A stretch of DNA of 64,000 nt from Streptomyces sp. WZ-12 (GTDB lineage Bacteria; Actinomycetota; Actinomycetes; Streptomycetales; Streptomycetaceae): assembly GCF_028898845.1 (NCBI RefSeq), contig NZ_CP118574.1, positions 3,286,001-3,350,000 of the forward strand, given 5' to 3'. The position numbers were made by a program, and so were the translations under genes. Below, piece after piece: positions 18,737 through 27,395 of the stretch. Under the pieces are notes generated by a model. It worked only from the letters and a program-made list of their open reading frames with translations. It made no database searches and was not told where the DNA came from. Within the stretch, counting starts at the first letter, position 1. Each line of letters opens with the position of its first letter.

Positions 18737-18970
18737 TCATTCGGTGTCCTGAGGGTGCTCCTCCAGATACATCACGCCGCAGGTGCGGCAGAACGGCTGC
18801 GCCTCGGCCGTTCCCCACTTGCCGGCCGATTGGGTGGCGGCGGCCGGGGCCAGCGGCTGCCCGCACATCGCGGTCGTCGCGCCCACCCGGGTCATGTGCC
18901 ACTTCCTGACCGGCGTGTCCTCGTGCGGCAGCACGCCCTCCGCATACTCAGCGCGCATCTCATGCTCCAT
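18737..18970 (-). CDS. Small putative zinc-ribbon protein, unknown function
   Basis: 77 residues, acidic, with MCGQPL near residue 36 and FCRTCGVMYLEEH near 61, giving three cysteines plus nearby histidines (KWHMTRVG, EEH) in a zinc-ribbon-like layout. The sequence KWHMTRVGATTAMCG resembles small conserved actinobacterial proteins of no known role. The ATG at 18970 has a good AGGAGG 10 bases upstream. It converges on the KAS III gene. Confidence 0.7.
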   Translation of the reverse strand: MEHEMRAEYAEGVLPHEDTPVRKWHMTRVGATTAMCGQPLAPAAATQSAGKWGTAEAQPFCRTCGVMYLEEHPQDTE

Positions 18971-19062
18971 GGCAGGTGCACCTCCTACCGCCCACCATGC
19001 GCCGCCGCCCCCGGCCCCACAACGCCAGGCCCGGGGCCGGGCGCCCGCGCGCGGGCCGCCGG

Positions 19063-19980
19063 CTAGAAGATCGACCAGCCGGTCAGCGTCGTGAACTGGT
19101 CCAGCGCCGCCATCCCGGCCACCGAGTTCCCCCGCGCGTCCAGCCCTGGGCTCCACACGCACAGCGTGCACCGCCCCGGTACCACGGCCACGATGCCGCC
19201 GCCCACGCCGCTCTTCGCCGGCAGCCCGACCCGGTAGGCGAACTCGCCCGCCGCGTCGTACGTCCCGCAGGTCAGCATCACGGCGTTGATCCGCTTGGCC
19301 TCGCGCGCCTCCAGCAGCCGGCTGCCGTCCGCCCGCAGCCCGTGCCGGGCCAGGAACCCGCCGGCCACCGCCAGGTCCCGGCACGTCATCTCCATCGAGC
19401 ACTGCCAGAAGTAGTGCTCGATCACGCTCGGCACCGGGTTCTCCAGGTTCCCGAACGACGCCATGAAGTGGGCCAGCGCCGCGTTCCGGTCGCCGTGGTC
19501 GGCCTCGGAGTCGGCCACCGCCTGGTCGAACGCCAACTCCGGGTTCCCGCTCTCGGTCTGGAGGAACTCCAGCATCGAGGTGCTGGCATCGCCCGTCATG
19601 GTCAGCAGCCGGTCGGTCACCACCAGCGCGCCCGCGTTGATGAAAGGATTCCTCGGAATCCCGTTCTCCCACTCCAGTTGCACCAGGGAGTTGAACGGCG
19701 TCCCCGAGGGCTCCCGGCCGACCCGTTGCCAGATGTCGTCGTGGCCGTGGGACCCGGCCATCACCAGCGCCAGCGAGAACGCCTTGGAGATCGACTGCAC
19801 CGAGAACGGGACCTCCCAGTCGCCGGTCCCGTAGACCTCGCCGTTGATGTCGGCTACCGCGATCCCGAACTGGTCCGGGGACACCTTCGCCAACGCCGGA
19901 ATGTAGTCGGCGACGTGCCCGCGCCCCACGAACGGCCTCGCATAGGCCGCTACCTCCTCAAGAACGGCCTGGTAGTCCAT
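19063..19980 (-). CDS. glsA: Glutaminase
   Basis: Hydrolyses glutamine to glutamate and ammonia. Serine-dependent beta-lactamase-fold enzyme of 305 residues: the SxxK nucleophile motif is VQSISKAFSL (S63, K66), followed by the family signatures GNPFINAGA-like PRNPFINAGALV, FGNLENP and GLPAKSGVGGGI. Start set at ATG 19980 (MDYQAVLEE); a GTG three codons upstream is possible, and neither has a strong ribosome site. Alone in its transcription unit. Confidence 0.94.
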   Translation of the reverse strand: MDYQAVLEEVAAYARPFVGRGHVADYIPALAKVSPDQFGIAVADINGEVYGTGDWEVPFSVQSISKAFSLALVMAGSHGHDDIWQRVGREPSGTPFNSLVQLEWENGIPRNPFINAGALVVTDRLLTMTGDASTSMLEFLQTESGNPELAFDQAVADSEADHGDRNAALAHFMASFGNLENPVPSVIEHYFWQCSMEMTCRDLAVAGGFLARHGLRADGSRLLEAREAKRINAVMLTCGTYDAAGEFAYRVGLPAKSGVGGGIVAVVPGRCTLCVWSPGLDARGNSVAGMAALDQFTTLTGWSIF

Positions 19981-20215
19981 AACGGACACGCTAACCCGCC
20001 CGCAGGAGCGCCCCCATCGGAGCCCCCCGTCAACGCCCCCGAGGCCCGCCCGGTCGGGACCCGGGTCGGGTGCACCGACCGGGTCACCCATGTCGCGCTC
20101 CTCGCCCACATCCCCCAGCCTGGCACGGGAACCGCACGGCCCTCCCCGCCGTTGATCCCGTAACGAATCCGACACCGGGTCGGGCCCACCGACCCGTACG
20201 CCCAGGGAGGCAGCA

Positions 20216-20449
20216 ATGTCAGGGTTTCTCGACCGCGCCAAGGAGCAGGCCAAGCAGGGGCTGGCGCAAGGCCGGCAGAAGGTCGACGAGTTGCAGCAGC
20301 AGCGCGCCGGCAACGACCTGCTGAGGAAGCTGGGCGCCGCCTACTACGCCGAGCGCCGCGGCAGCGGCACCCCCGATGCCACCCAGAGCGCCCTGTCGGC
20401 CCTCGAAGCCCACATCAGCGCCCACGGCGACGGCTTCCTGCACGACTGA
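20216..20449 (+). CDS. Small conserved Streptomyces protein, unknown function
   Basis: 77 residues. MSGFLDRAKEQAKQGLAQG begins an amphipathic, Gln/Lys-rich helix likely to form a coiled coil or bind a membrane surface; the rest (LLRKLGAAYYAERR, LEAHISAHGDGFL) is also helical. GGGAGGCAG precedes the ATG, so it is a real gene. No domain recognised. Similar single-helix proteins are widespread in the genus. Confidence 0.75.
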   Translation: MSGFLDRAKEQAKQGLAQGRQKVDELQQQRAGNDLLRKLGAAYYAERRGSGTPDATQSALSALEAHISAHGDGFLHD

Positions 20450-20495
20450 CGCCCGGCCGCACCGCACCCCCGTCCCCTCCTCCCTCCCCGCTGCC

Positions 20496-21407
20496 GTGAC
20501 CCGTTCCTCCCCCGCGCCCCAAGCGCTCCGCCCCCGCCTGCCCTCCCCTCTCCAGCCCGTCGACGACGGGCCGTTCGCCCGCCGCGGCGTCCGCCTCGTC
20601 CTCAAACGGGACGACCTCATACACCCCGCCCTCCCGGGCAACAAGTGGCGCAAGTTGGCGCCCAATCTGCGCGCCGCCACCGAGGCGGGCGACCGCGCGC
20701 TGCTCACCTTCGGGGGCGCGTACTCCAACCACCTGCGCGCCACGGCAGCGGCCGGCCGGCTCCTGGGGTTCGACACCATCGGCGTGGTCCGCGGCGACGA
20801 GTTGGCCCACGCCCCGCTCAACTGGTCCCTGGCCCGCTGCGCCGCCGACGGGATGCGCCTGCACTTCGTCGACCGCGCCACCTACCGCCGCAAGGACGAC
20901 CCAGGCGTCCTGGCCGCCCTCCGGGACCGTTTCGGCGCCTTCCGCCTGATACCGGAGGGCGGCAGCAACTCCCTTGCCGCGCAGGGCTGTACGGAGCTGG
21001 GCCGAGAGCTGCGCGGGCACGCCGACGCGGTCGCGGTGGCGTGCGGGACCGGCGGCACCCTGGCCGGGCTCGCCGCCGGCCTCGGGCCCGGGCAGCGCGC
21101 GCTGGGCGTCCCGGTCCTCAAGGGCGGCAGCCCGCACTTCCTGCACGAGACGGTCGCGGACCTCCAGCGCGCGGCCTTCGGCGGGCCGCGCGGCGACTGG
21201 ACGCTGGCGGAGGGCTTCGACTTCGGCGGCTACGCCCGCCGCACCCCCGAACTCGACGCGTTCACCGAGGCGTTCGAGGCGCGGCACGGCCTGCCCGTCG
21301 AGCGGGTCTACGTCGCCAAGCTGCTGTTCGCGCTGACGGCCCTGGTCGAGCGGGGCGCCTTCCCGTCCGGCAGTACCGTCGTCGCCGTCGTCACCGGGAC
21401 CGGGTAG
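20496..21407 (+). CDS. ACC deaminase / D-cysteine desulfhydrase family PLP enzyme
   Basis: Fold-type II PLP enzyme, about 303 residues. The Schiff-base lysine is K50 in PGNKWRKL; the phosphate-binding loop is CGTGGTLAGL. Members either deaminate 1-aminocyclopropane-1-carboxylate or desulfhydrate D-cysteine; the typical ACC-deaminase residues cannot be resolved by eye, so the substrate stays open. The start is uncertain: GTG 20496 avoids overlapping the preceding small gene, but there is no Shine-Dalgarno. It converges on the antiporter gene. Confidence 0.8.
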   Translation: MTRSSPAPQALRPRLPSPLQPVDDGPFARRGVRLVLKRDDLIHPALPGNKWRKLAPNLRAATEAGDRALLTFGGAYSNHLRATAAAGRLLGFDTIGVVRGDELAHAPLNWSLARCAADGMRLHFVDRATYRRKDDPGVLAALRDRFGAFRLIPEGGSNSLAAQGCTELGRELRGHADAVAVACGTGGTLAGLAAGLGPGQRALGVPVLKGGSPHFLHETVADLQRAAFGGPRGDWTLAEGFDFGGYARRTPELDAFTEAFEARHGLPVERVYVAKLLFALTALVERGAFPSGSTVVAVVTGTG

Positions 21408-21431
21408 CCGCCCCGCCGCCCACGGGACGGG

Positions 21432-23033
21432 TCATGAGGCGCCCTCCCGGTAGGCCGCCGCCTCCTCCAGGTCCAGCCGGCGCAGCAGCGTCCGCATCAT
21501 CTCGTCGTCGATGCTCCGCGCGTCCCGCAGTTCGACGAAGACCCGCCGCTCGGCGTCGATCATCTCCCGGGCCAGCCGCCGGTAGGTGTCGTCGGCGGAC
21601 TCCCCGGTCACCTCGTTCACCGCGCCCAGCCGCTCCCACACCGCGTTGCGGCGCCGCTCCAGGACCGTGCGCAGCCGGTCGACGAGCGGCCCCGGCAGGG
21701 CGTTGCGCTCGTCCTGGAGCAGGGCGTCGAGGCGGTCCTCGGCGGCCCGGGACGCCTCGTTCTGGGCCTGTGCCTCGGCCAGCGTCTCGGCCTGGGCGTC
21801 CCGGCCCGGCAGCCGCAGCGCCCGGATCAGCGGCGGCAGCGTCAGCCCCTGGACGACCAGGGTGGCGATGACGGTGGTGAAGGTCAGGAAGAGCACGAGG
21901 TTGCGGGCCGGGAAGGGGCCGCCGGCCTGCACCGTCGCGGGGATGGAGAAGGCGATGGCCAGCGAGACCACCCCGCGCATCCCGGCCCAGCCGACGATGA
22001 CCGGTGCCCGCCAGGTGGTGTCCGGTTCCCGGGTCCTGATCCGGGCCGAGAGCAGCCGCGGCAGGTACGTGGCGGGGAAGACCCACAGGAAGCGCGCCAG
22101 CACCACGACGGCGAACACCACCGCCGCGTACCCGAGCGCCTGCGCGGTGCTGAACTTCCCCAGTCCCCGCAGCACGACCGGCAGTTGGAGCCCGATCAGC
22201 GCGAAGACCGCGGACTCCAACACGAAGGAGACCATCTTCCAGACCGCCTCCTCCTGGAGCCGGGTCTCGAAGTCCACCTGCCAGGAACGGTGGCCCAGGT
22301 AGAGGCCGACCACCACGACGGCCAACACCCCGGAGGCCCCGACCTGTTCGGCGGCGGCGTACGCGGTGAACGGGATGAGCAGCGAGAGGGTGTTCTCCAG
22401 GAGCGCCGATTCCCGCAGCCGGCAGCGGAGCCAGTGCAGCGGCACCATCAGGACGACGCCGATGCCGATGCCCCCGAGGGAGGCCACGGTGAACTCCCTC
22501 AGGCCGGCGCCCCAGGTGGCGCTCGCCCCCACGGCGGCGGCCAGCGCCACCTTGTACGCGGTGATCGCGGTGGCGTCGTTGACCAGCGATTCGCCCTGGA
22601 GGATCGTCGTGATCCGGTGCGGCAGCCCCAGCTTGCGGGCGATCGCGGTGGCCGCGACGGCGTCCGGCGGGGCGACGACGGCGCCCAGGACGAGCGCGGC
22701 GGTCAGCGGCAGGTCCGGCACGAGCAGGTACGCCGCGTACCCGACGGCCAGCGTCGCGAACAGCACATAGCCGACCGAGAGCAGCGCCACCGGCCGGAGG
22801 TTGGCCCGCAGGTCCAGGTAGGAGCTGTCCAGCGCGGCGGTGTGCAGCAACGGGGGCAGCAGCAGCGGGAGTACGACATGCGGGTCGAGGGTGTAATCCG
22901 GGACGCCGGGGATGAACGCGGCGCCGAGCCCCGCGGTGACCAACAGCAGCGGCGCCGGCACCGGCGTCCTTCGCGCCAGCCCGGCGATCCCCGCGCTGCC
23001 CGCGACCAGCAGCAACAGCGGCATCACGTTCAC
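21432..23033 (-). CDS. CPA1-family Na+/H+ antiporter
   Basis: 533 residues with about 12 membrane helices (1-400) and a cytoplasmic helical tail rich in Arg/Glu (410-533). The ion-binding ND motif is in GESLVNDATA, and APPDAVAA and GWAGMRGVVSLA are family signatures. It extrudes Na+ (or K+) in exchange for protons and so sets cytoplasmic pH. I chose GTG 23033 (VNVMPLL) because GGGGAC lies nine bases before it; ATG 23024 is the alternative. Divergent from the UBP-finger gene. Confidence 0.9.
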   Translation of the reverse strand: MNVMPLLLLVAGSAGIAGLARRTPVPAPLLLVTAGLGAAFIPGVPDYTLDPHVVLPLLLPPLLHTAALDSSYLDLRANLRPVALLSVGYVLFATLAVGYAAYLLVPDLPLTAALVLGAVVAPPDAVAATAIARKLGLPHRITTILQGESLVNDATAITAYKVALAAAVGASATWGAGLREFTVASLGGIGIGVVLMVPLHWLRCRLRESALLENTLSLLIPFTAYAAAEQVGASGVLAVVVVGLYLGHRSWQVDFETRLQEEAVWKMVSFVLESAVFALIGLQLPVVLRGLGKFSTAQALGYAAVVFAVVVLARFLWVFPATYLPRLLSARIRTREPDTTWRAPVIVGWAGMRGVVSLAIAFSIPATVQAGGPFPARNLVLFLTFTTVIATLVVQGLTLPPLIRALRLPGRDAQAETLAEAQAQNEASRAAEDRLDALLQDERNALPGPLVDRLRTVLERRRNAVWERLGAVNEVTGESADDTYRRLAREMIDAERRVFVELRDARSIDDEMMRTLLRRLDLEEAAAYREGAS

Positions 23034-23077
23034 AACCGCACCGTCCCCACACTCCCCCGCCGGCCGTCCCGGCGATC

Positions 23078-23083
23078 TAACCT
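23078..23083 (+). promoter_or_regulatory. -10 box TAACCT, leaderless start
   Basis: Seven bases separate TAACCT from the ATG at 23091 and no Shine-Dalgarno is present, so transcription should begin at or next to the start codon. Confidence 0.6.
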
Positions 23084-23090
23084 GGCCATC

Positions 23091-23351
23091 ATGAGCGAGT
23101 GCACGCACGTTCCCGAACTGCCGCGCGCCGAGCCGGCGCCGCTGAGCGAGACCTGCCTGGAGTGCCTGGCCGTGGGCAGCCACCCGGTGCAGTTGCGGCT
23201 GTGCCTGGTGTGCGGGCACGTCGGCTGCTGCGACTCCTCCCCGTACCGGCACGCCACCGGCCACTACGAGGAGACCGGCCACGCGGTGATGCGGTCGTTC
23301 GAGCCGGGCGCGTCCTGGCGGTGGTGCTTCGTGGACGAGGCGCTGGTCTGA
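23091..23351 (+). CDS. UBP-type zinc-finger protein
   Basis: 86-residue protein that is almost only a ZnF-UBP domain: C4/H6, CLEC (22-25), CLVCGHVGCC (38-47), then HATGHYEETGH. In eukaryotes this fold binds the C-terminus of ubiquitin; in actinobacteria, which lack ubiquitin, its role is unknown, and such proteins often sit beside Na+/H+ antiporter genes. Here it is divergent from one. Possibly a pH or ion regulatory partner, by neighbourhood only. Confidence 0.85.
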   Translation: MSECTHVPELPRAEPAPLSETCLECLAVGSHPVQLRLCLVCGHVGCCDSSPYRHATGHYEETGHAVMRSFEPGASWRWCFVDEALV

Positions 23352-23406
23352 GGGTCACCGGCGGTCGGCGGCGGGTACCGCCGTGGGGCCCCTCAGGGCC
23401 CCGGTC

Positions 23407-23412
23407 TAGCCT
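23407..23412 (+). promoter_or_regulatory. -10 box TAGCCT, leaderless start
   Basis: Six bases lie between TAGCCT and the ATG at 23419, with no ribosome site between, so the GNAT mRNA is probably leaderless. Confidence 0.6.
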
Positions 23413-23418
23413 TGCCGC

Positions 23419-23907
23419 ATGATCCGCGCAGCGACCCCCGACGACGTCCCCGTCATCCTCGCCATGATCGGCGAACTGGCCGCCTACGAACGCACCCCCG
23501 AGGCCGCGCAGGCCACCGAACCGCAGTTGAAGGAGGCGCTGTTCGGCGCGCAGCCGGCGGCCTTCGCACTGATCGCCGAGGACGCCGGCGAGCCGGTCGG
23601 CTTCGCCCTGTGGTTCCGGAACTTCTCGACCTGGACGGGCACGCACGGTGTCTATCTGGAGGACCTGTACGTGCGCCCCGAGGCGCGCGGCGGCGGCCAC
23701 GGCAAGGCGCTGCTGGCGGCCCTCGCACGGATCTGCGTGGAGCGCGGCTACCAGCGTTTCGAGTGGTCGGTCCTGGATTGGAACGAACCGTCCATCGGTT
23801 TTTACCGGTCCATCGGCGCCCGGCCCATGGACGAATGGACGGTCTTCCGGCTCACTGGAGATGCGCTCCAGTCGCTCGCGGAGACCGCGCCCGCCAACGG
23901 AGCGTAA
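23419..23907 (+). CDS. GNAT acetyltransferase, diamine-acetyltransferase-like
   Basis: 162 residues. The acetyl-CoA loop is RPEARGGGHGKALL and the preceding FSTWTGTHGVYLEDLYV is the mark of the spermidine/diamine or thialysine N-acetyltransferase branch. A C-terminal WNEPSIGFYRSIGARPMDEW completes the fold. It probably acetylates a polyamine or amino-acid side chain; substrate unproven. A -10 box lies six bases before the ATG and no Shine-Dalgarno is visible. Confidence 0.85.
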   Translation: MIRAATPDDVPVILAMIGELAAYERTPEAAQATEPQLKEALFGAQPAAFALIAEDAGEPVGFALWFRNFSTWTGTHGVYLEDLYVRPEARGGGHGKALLAALARICVERGYQRFEWSVLDWNEPSIGFYRSIGARPMDEWTVFRLTGDALQSLAETAPANGA

Positions 23908-24206
23908 TCGGCCGCGATTTGACGACGCCGACCCCTACCACTGTCCGTGCCTGAAGTTTTACACTCAGTAACAGATGCGCCGTCGGCGAGCCGGGCGTCG
24001 CTGTCCGGACGGGCGCCCTGCTCCTTCCGGGCGACACCGGCCCGCGGATCGCGATAGCGTCACAGCCGAACCACGAGCCGCGCCGATCGTTCTCCCGTCG
24101 GGAGGGCCACCGGCACGGATACCCCGCAAGAACGTGAAGCACGCCAACCGCTGGTGCTTCCGCACGCATTCCAGCTTTACCAGCTTGTGCCACCTTGGAG
24201 GTGAGG
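23908..24206 (+). other. Leader/promoter region of the anti-sigma/sigH operon
   Basis: No gene. AT-richer patch 23920-23975 includes TACACT (23960-23965) as a candidate -10. A stem (GAAGCA 24136-24141 with TGCTTC 24155-24160, plus inner CCA/TGG) could fold in the leader. The S. coelicolor sigH operon is read from several promoters, which I cannot resolve here. Confidence 0.4.
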
Positions 24207-24620
24207 GTGTCCCAGATCGCAGGCGAGCCCGGGACTCAGGACTTCGTGGAAGTCCGTCTGCCCGCTGCGGGTGCCTACCTGTCAGTGCTGCGTACCGCCA
24301 CGGCCGGTCTCGCAGCCCGCTTGGACTTCACCCTCGACGAAATCGAGGATCTGCGCATCGCGGTGGACGAGGCCTGCGCGATCCTGCTGCAACAGGCCGT
24401 CCCCGGCAGCGTGCTGAGCTGCGTCTTCCGGCTCATCGACGACGCGCTGCAGGTGACGGTCTCGGCCCCGACGACCGACGGCCGCGCTCCCGAGCGCGAC
24501 ACCTTCGCCTGGACGGTGCTCTCCGCACTGGCCGGCAAGGTCGACTCCAGCGTTGCCGAGGACCGTACGGTCACCATCAGTCTGTACAAGGAGCGCGGCG
24601 CCGGTCCCGGACCGTCATGA
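24207..24620 (+). CDS. RsbW-like anti-sigma factor of SigH
   Basis: 137 residues, GHKL-type ATP-binding fold: IEDLRIAVDEACAILL is the N-box helix. It is expected to hold SigH inactive, like the RsbH/PrsH protein of S. coelicolor that is co-transcribed with sigH. The GTG at 24207 is fixed by GGAGG five bases before it; a TTG at 24195 is unlikely. Sixteen bases separate it from sigH. No anti-anti-sigma gene is adjacent, so the release partner lies elsewhere. The N-terminus is short and lacks any extra domain. Confidence 0.85.
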   Translation: MSQIAGEPGTQDFVEVRLPAAGAYLSVLRTATAGLAARLDFTLDEIEDLRIAVDEACAILLQQAVPGSVLSCVFRLIDDALQVTVSAPTTDGRAPERDTFAWTVLSALAGKVDSSVAEDRTVTISLYKERGAGPGPS

Positions 24621-24636
24621 CCGAACAGGGGGCCCC

Positions 24637-25629
24637 GTGAAAGATGTCGAACGCGGCGCGAGGATGGCGGCGGGCGCGGTCATCCCCGGGCAGCACGCCC
24701 GGCCGCATCCGGTGGGTGGGGACGACCACGGCGTCCGGTTGGACGCGGCGGAGCAGGCAGAGCGGGCGGACCACATGGACCACAGCGAGCAGCAGGGCCG
24801 GCAGGCCGACCGGCAGGATCCGCCGGCCGCCGGCGGCCGGCCCCAGGAACGACAGTCCCCGGGGCCGGAGGATCCGCACGACCGCAGCGGCGCCCGCGCG
24901 CTCTTCTACGAGCTGCGCGAGCTGCCCGCCGGCTCCCCGGAGCACGCGGAGCTGCGCAACACCCTCGTGCGGATGCACCTGCCGCTGGTCGAGCACCTGG
25001 CCCGGCGGTTCCGCAACCGCGGTGAGCCGCTCGACGACCTGACCCAGGTCGCCACGATCGGTCTGATCAAGTCGGTGGACCGGTTCGACCCGGAGCGCGG
25101 CGTGGAGTTCTCCACGTACGCCACGCCCACCGTCGTCGGCGAGATCAAGCGGCACTTCCGCGACAAGGGTTGGGCGGTCCGCGTCCCGCGCCGCCTCCAG
25201 GAGCTGCGGCTGTCGCTGACCACCGCGACCGCCGAGCTGTCCCAGCGGCACGGCCGCGCGCCCACGGTCCACGAGTTGGCCGAGCACCTGGGGATCTCCG
25301 AGGAGGAGGTCCTGGAGGGCCTGGAGTCGGCGAACGCGTACAGCACCCTGTCGCTGGACGTCCCGGACACCGACGACGAGTCCCCGGCGGTCGCCGACAC
25401 CCTCGGCGCGGAGGACGAGGCGCTGGAGGGCGTGGAGTACCGCGAGTCCCTCAAGCCGCTGCTGGAGGACCTCCCGCCGCGCGAGAAGAAGATCCTGCTG
25501 CTGCGGTTCTTCGGCAACATGACCCAGTCGCAGATCGCCCAGGAGGTCGGCATCTCCCAGATGCACGTCTCCCGTCTGCTGGCCCGCACCCTGGCCCAAC
25601 TCCGCGACAAGCTCCTGGTGGAGGAGTAG
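24637..25629 (+). CDS. sigH: SigB/SigF-family stress sigma factor
   Basis: 330 residues: a disordered N-terminal extension of about 85, then sigma region 2 (LVEHLARRFRNRGEPLDDLTQVATIGLIKSVDRFD), region 3, and region 4 (LPPREKKILLLRFFGNMTQSQIAQEVGISQMHVSRLL). It is the usual SigF-group layout and sits where sigH lies in S. coelicolor, where it answers osmotic and heat stress and development. GTG at 24637 has AGGGG upstream; SigH is known to be made in more than one size there, and in-frame internal starts (for example MAAGAV) allow that here. Co-transcribed with its anti-sigma factor. Confidence 0.92.
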   Translation: MKDVERGARMAAGAVIPGQHARPHPVGGDDHGVRLDAAEQAERADHMDHSEQQGRQADRQDPPAAGGRPQERQSPGPEDPHDRSGARALFYELRELPAGSPEHAELRNTLVRMHLPLVEHLARRFRNRGEPLDDLTQVATIGLIKSVDRFDPERGVEFSTYATPTVVGEIKRHFRDKGWAVRVPRRLQELRLSLTTATAELSQRHGRAPTVHELAEHLGISEEEVLEGLESANAYSTLSLDVPDTDDESPAVADTLGAEDEALEGVEYRESLKPLLEDLPPREKKILLLRFFGNMTQSQIAQEVGISQMHVSRLLARTLAQLRDKLLVEE

Positions 25630-25672
25630 CCCCACCCACCCCGTCCCGTCCCCCGCCGCCGATGCCGCTCCG

Positions 25673-25694
25673 GCGCCCCACCCCGACGGGGCGC
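25673..25694 (+). terminator. Stem-loop terminator after sigH
   Basis: GCGCCCC (25673-25679) and GGGGCGC (25688-25694) pair perfectly around an 8-base loop, 44 bases after the sigH stop and facing the converging membrane-protein gene. Confidence 0.6.
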
Positions 25695-25853
25695 GGCACG
25701 GGAATACCACCCCGCCCCAACACCGTTGTGGCCCCGCAGGGGGCGGCGACGTCCCCTACGGGATCCGTTCGCCCCTCCCTTACGGGGCCACTCGCGCGTT
25801 CACGGCGCATCCGTCCACGGGGCCATCTCCGCGCTCTTGGGCCGTCGTTGGGC

Positions 25854-26315
25854 CTACGGCGTCTCCCGCGGGCCGATGCCCAGCGCCGTGGTCGCCGTCG
25901 GGTTGACCAGCAGGACGAGCACGACGATCGCCGCCACCGCCAGCGCGGCACCGGCGGCGATCAGCGCGCCGCCGCCCTTGACGAGGGTCCAGGCGACCGG
26001 CAGGGCCACGATCTGGGTGATCAGCGAGGGCCCCCGGCTCCACCGGCGGCGGAGCCACAGCCCGCGCGCGGCGACCAGCGGGAGCACCGCCAGCGCCAGG
26101 ATGGTCACCCCGCCCATCTCCGCCTGCTGCGGGCTGTCGGGCGCCCCGATCAGCCCGTTGATCAGCATGTAGGCGCCGAGGGCGGCCAGCGCCAGCCCCT
26201 CGACGGCGGTGAGCGCCGCGGCGGCGCTCAGCCGGGCGGGACGCGGGCCCTCCGGCTCGGACACCGCGGGGGCGCCGGCGGCTCGCTTCGGGGACTGCTT
26301 CTGCTGACTGGTCAC
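25854..26315 (-). CDS. Four-helix membrane protein, unknown function
   Basis: 153 residues. After 28 hydrophilic residues come about four membrane helices (ALTAVEGLALAALGAYMLI; VTILALAVLPLVAARGL; LITQIVALPVAWTLV; AALAVAAIVVLVLLV). No known domain is recognised with certainty. GTG at 26315 lies six bases after TACCCT (26322-26327 on this strand), pointing to a leaderless transcript. It is divergent from the lipid kinase gene, with which it shares 96 bases of promoter DNA. Confidence 0.75.
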   Translation of the reverse strand: MTSQQKQSPKRAAGAPAVSEPEGPRPARLSAAAALTAVEGLALAALGAYMLINGLIGAPDSPQQAEMGGVTILALAVLPLVAARGLWLRRRWSRGPSLITQIVALPVAWTLVKGGGALIAAGAALAVAAIVVLVLLVNPTATTALGIGPRETP

Positions 26316-26321
26316 CCCAGC

Positions 26322-26327
26322 AGGGTA
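26322..26327 (-). promoter_or_regulatory. -10 box TACCCT, leaderless start
   Basis: On the minus strand, TACCCT precedes the GTG at 26315 by six bases, without a Shine-Dalgarno between. Confidence 0.6.
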
Positions 26328-26398
26328 GCGCCGGGCCCCGGCCGGACCGCCGGTCGCCCGGAGCGTGGACAGGAGTGAGGCCGGTACCGGCAGGTAGG

Positions 26399-26404
26399 TA
26401 CGCT
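26399..26404 (+). promoter_or_regulatory. -10 box TACGCT, leaderless start
   Basis: TACGCT ends seven bases before the ATG of the lipid kinase gene, and the interval has no ribosome site. Confidence 0.6.
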
Positions 26405-26411
26405 GCTGCAT

Positions 26412-27395
26412 ATGCGCGCACTTCTCGTGGTCAATCCCGCAGCAACCACCACCAGTGCCCGCACCCGTGAGGTACTCACCCACGCGCTGGCCAGCGACCT
26501 CAAGCTGGAGGTCGCCGAGACGCGGTACCGCGGACACGCCCGCGACCTGGCCCGGGAGGCCGCCGAGGGCGGGGAGACCGACCTGGTGGTGGCGCTCGGC
26601 GGCGACGGCACGGTCAACGAGGTCGTCAACGGCCTGCTGACCACCGGCCCCGACCCGGACTCGCACCCCCGGCTCGCCGTGGTCCCCGGCGGCTCCACCA
26701 ACGTCTTCGCCCGCGCCCTGGGCCTCCCCAACGACGTCGTGGAGGCCACCGGCGCCCTGCTGGACGCGCTGCGCGACAAGAGCGAGCGCACGGTCGGCCT
26801 GGGCCTCGCCGCGGGCACCGTCGGCAGCCCGGACGAGGGGGTGCCGGCCCGGTGGTTCACCTTCTGCGCCGGCTTCGGCTTCGACGCGGGCGTGGTCGGC
26901 CGGGTCGAGCAGCAGCGCGAGCGCGGCAAGCGGTCCACCCACTCCCTGTACGTGCGCCAGGTCGTCCGGCAGTTCCTGGGCGAGGCCAACCGCCGGCAGG
27001 GCACCATCACACTCGAACGACCGGGCGCGGAGCCGGGCACCACGGAGGTCACCGAGAACCTCGCGATGTCCATAATCTGCAACACCGCCCCCTGGTCGTA
27101 CCTGGGCAACCGCCCGATCTACCCCTCCCCCGAGGCGTCCTTCGACACCGCCCTGGACCTCTTCGCGCTGGACAAGTTCTCGGTGCCGGCGGTGACCCGC
27201 TACGGTTCCCAACTCCTCGCCTCCACGCCGGATCGCGGCCCACGCGGCAAGCACGTCCTCTCGCTCCACGACCTCACCGACTTCACCTTGCATTCGCAGG
27301 TTCCCCTGCCGTTTCAGATGGACGGTGACCATCTGGGACTGCGGACGAGTGTGACGTTCACAGGCGTACGCCGTGCACTGCGTGTGATTGTGTGA
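26412..27395 (+). CDS. Diacylglycerol-kinase-family lipid kinase
   Basis: 327 residues, DagK/YegS-type. The nucleotide loop is GGDGTVNEVVNGL near residue 75, with LLVVNPAA at the start and GGSTNVFARALG near 98. It phosphorylates a lipid or lipid-like alcohol (diacylglycerol, sphingoid base or similar). The C-terminal beta-sandwich (ENLAMSIICNTAPWSYLG) is complete. Streptomyces have several paralogues with unclear substrates. Divergent from the membrane protein at 25854. Confidence 0.87.
   Translation: MRALLVVNPAATTTSARTREVLTHALASDLKLEVAETRYRGHARDLAREAAEGGETDLVVALGGDGTVNEVVNGLLTTGPDPDSHPRLAVVPGGSTNVFARALGLPNDVVEATGALLDALRDKSERTVGLGLAAGTVGSPDEGVPARWFTFCAGFGFDAGVVGRVEQQRERGKRSTHSLYVRQVVRQFLGEANRRQGTITLERPGAEPGTTEVTENLAMSIICNTAPWSYLGNRPIYPSPEASFDTALDLFALDKFSVPAVTRYGSQLLASTPDRGPRGKHVLSLHDLTDFTLHSQVPLPFQMDGDHLGLRTSVTFTGVRRALRVIV

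Noticed and set aside
23400..23415. GGTCTAGCC as a DasR site
   Set aside because: Only about 10 of 16 positions agree and the bases are explained by the -10 box of the GNAT gene.
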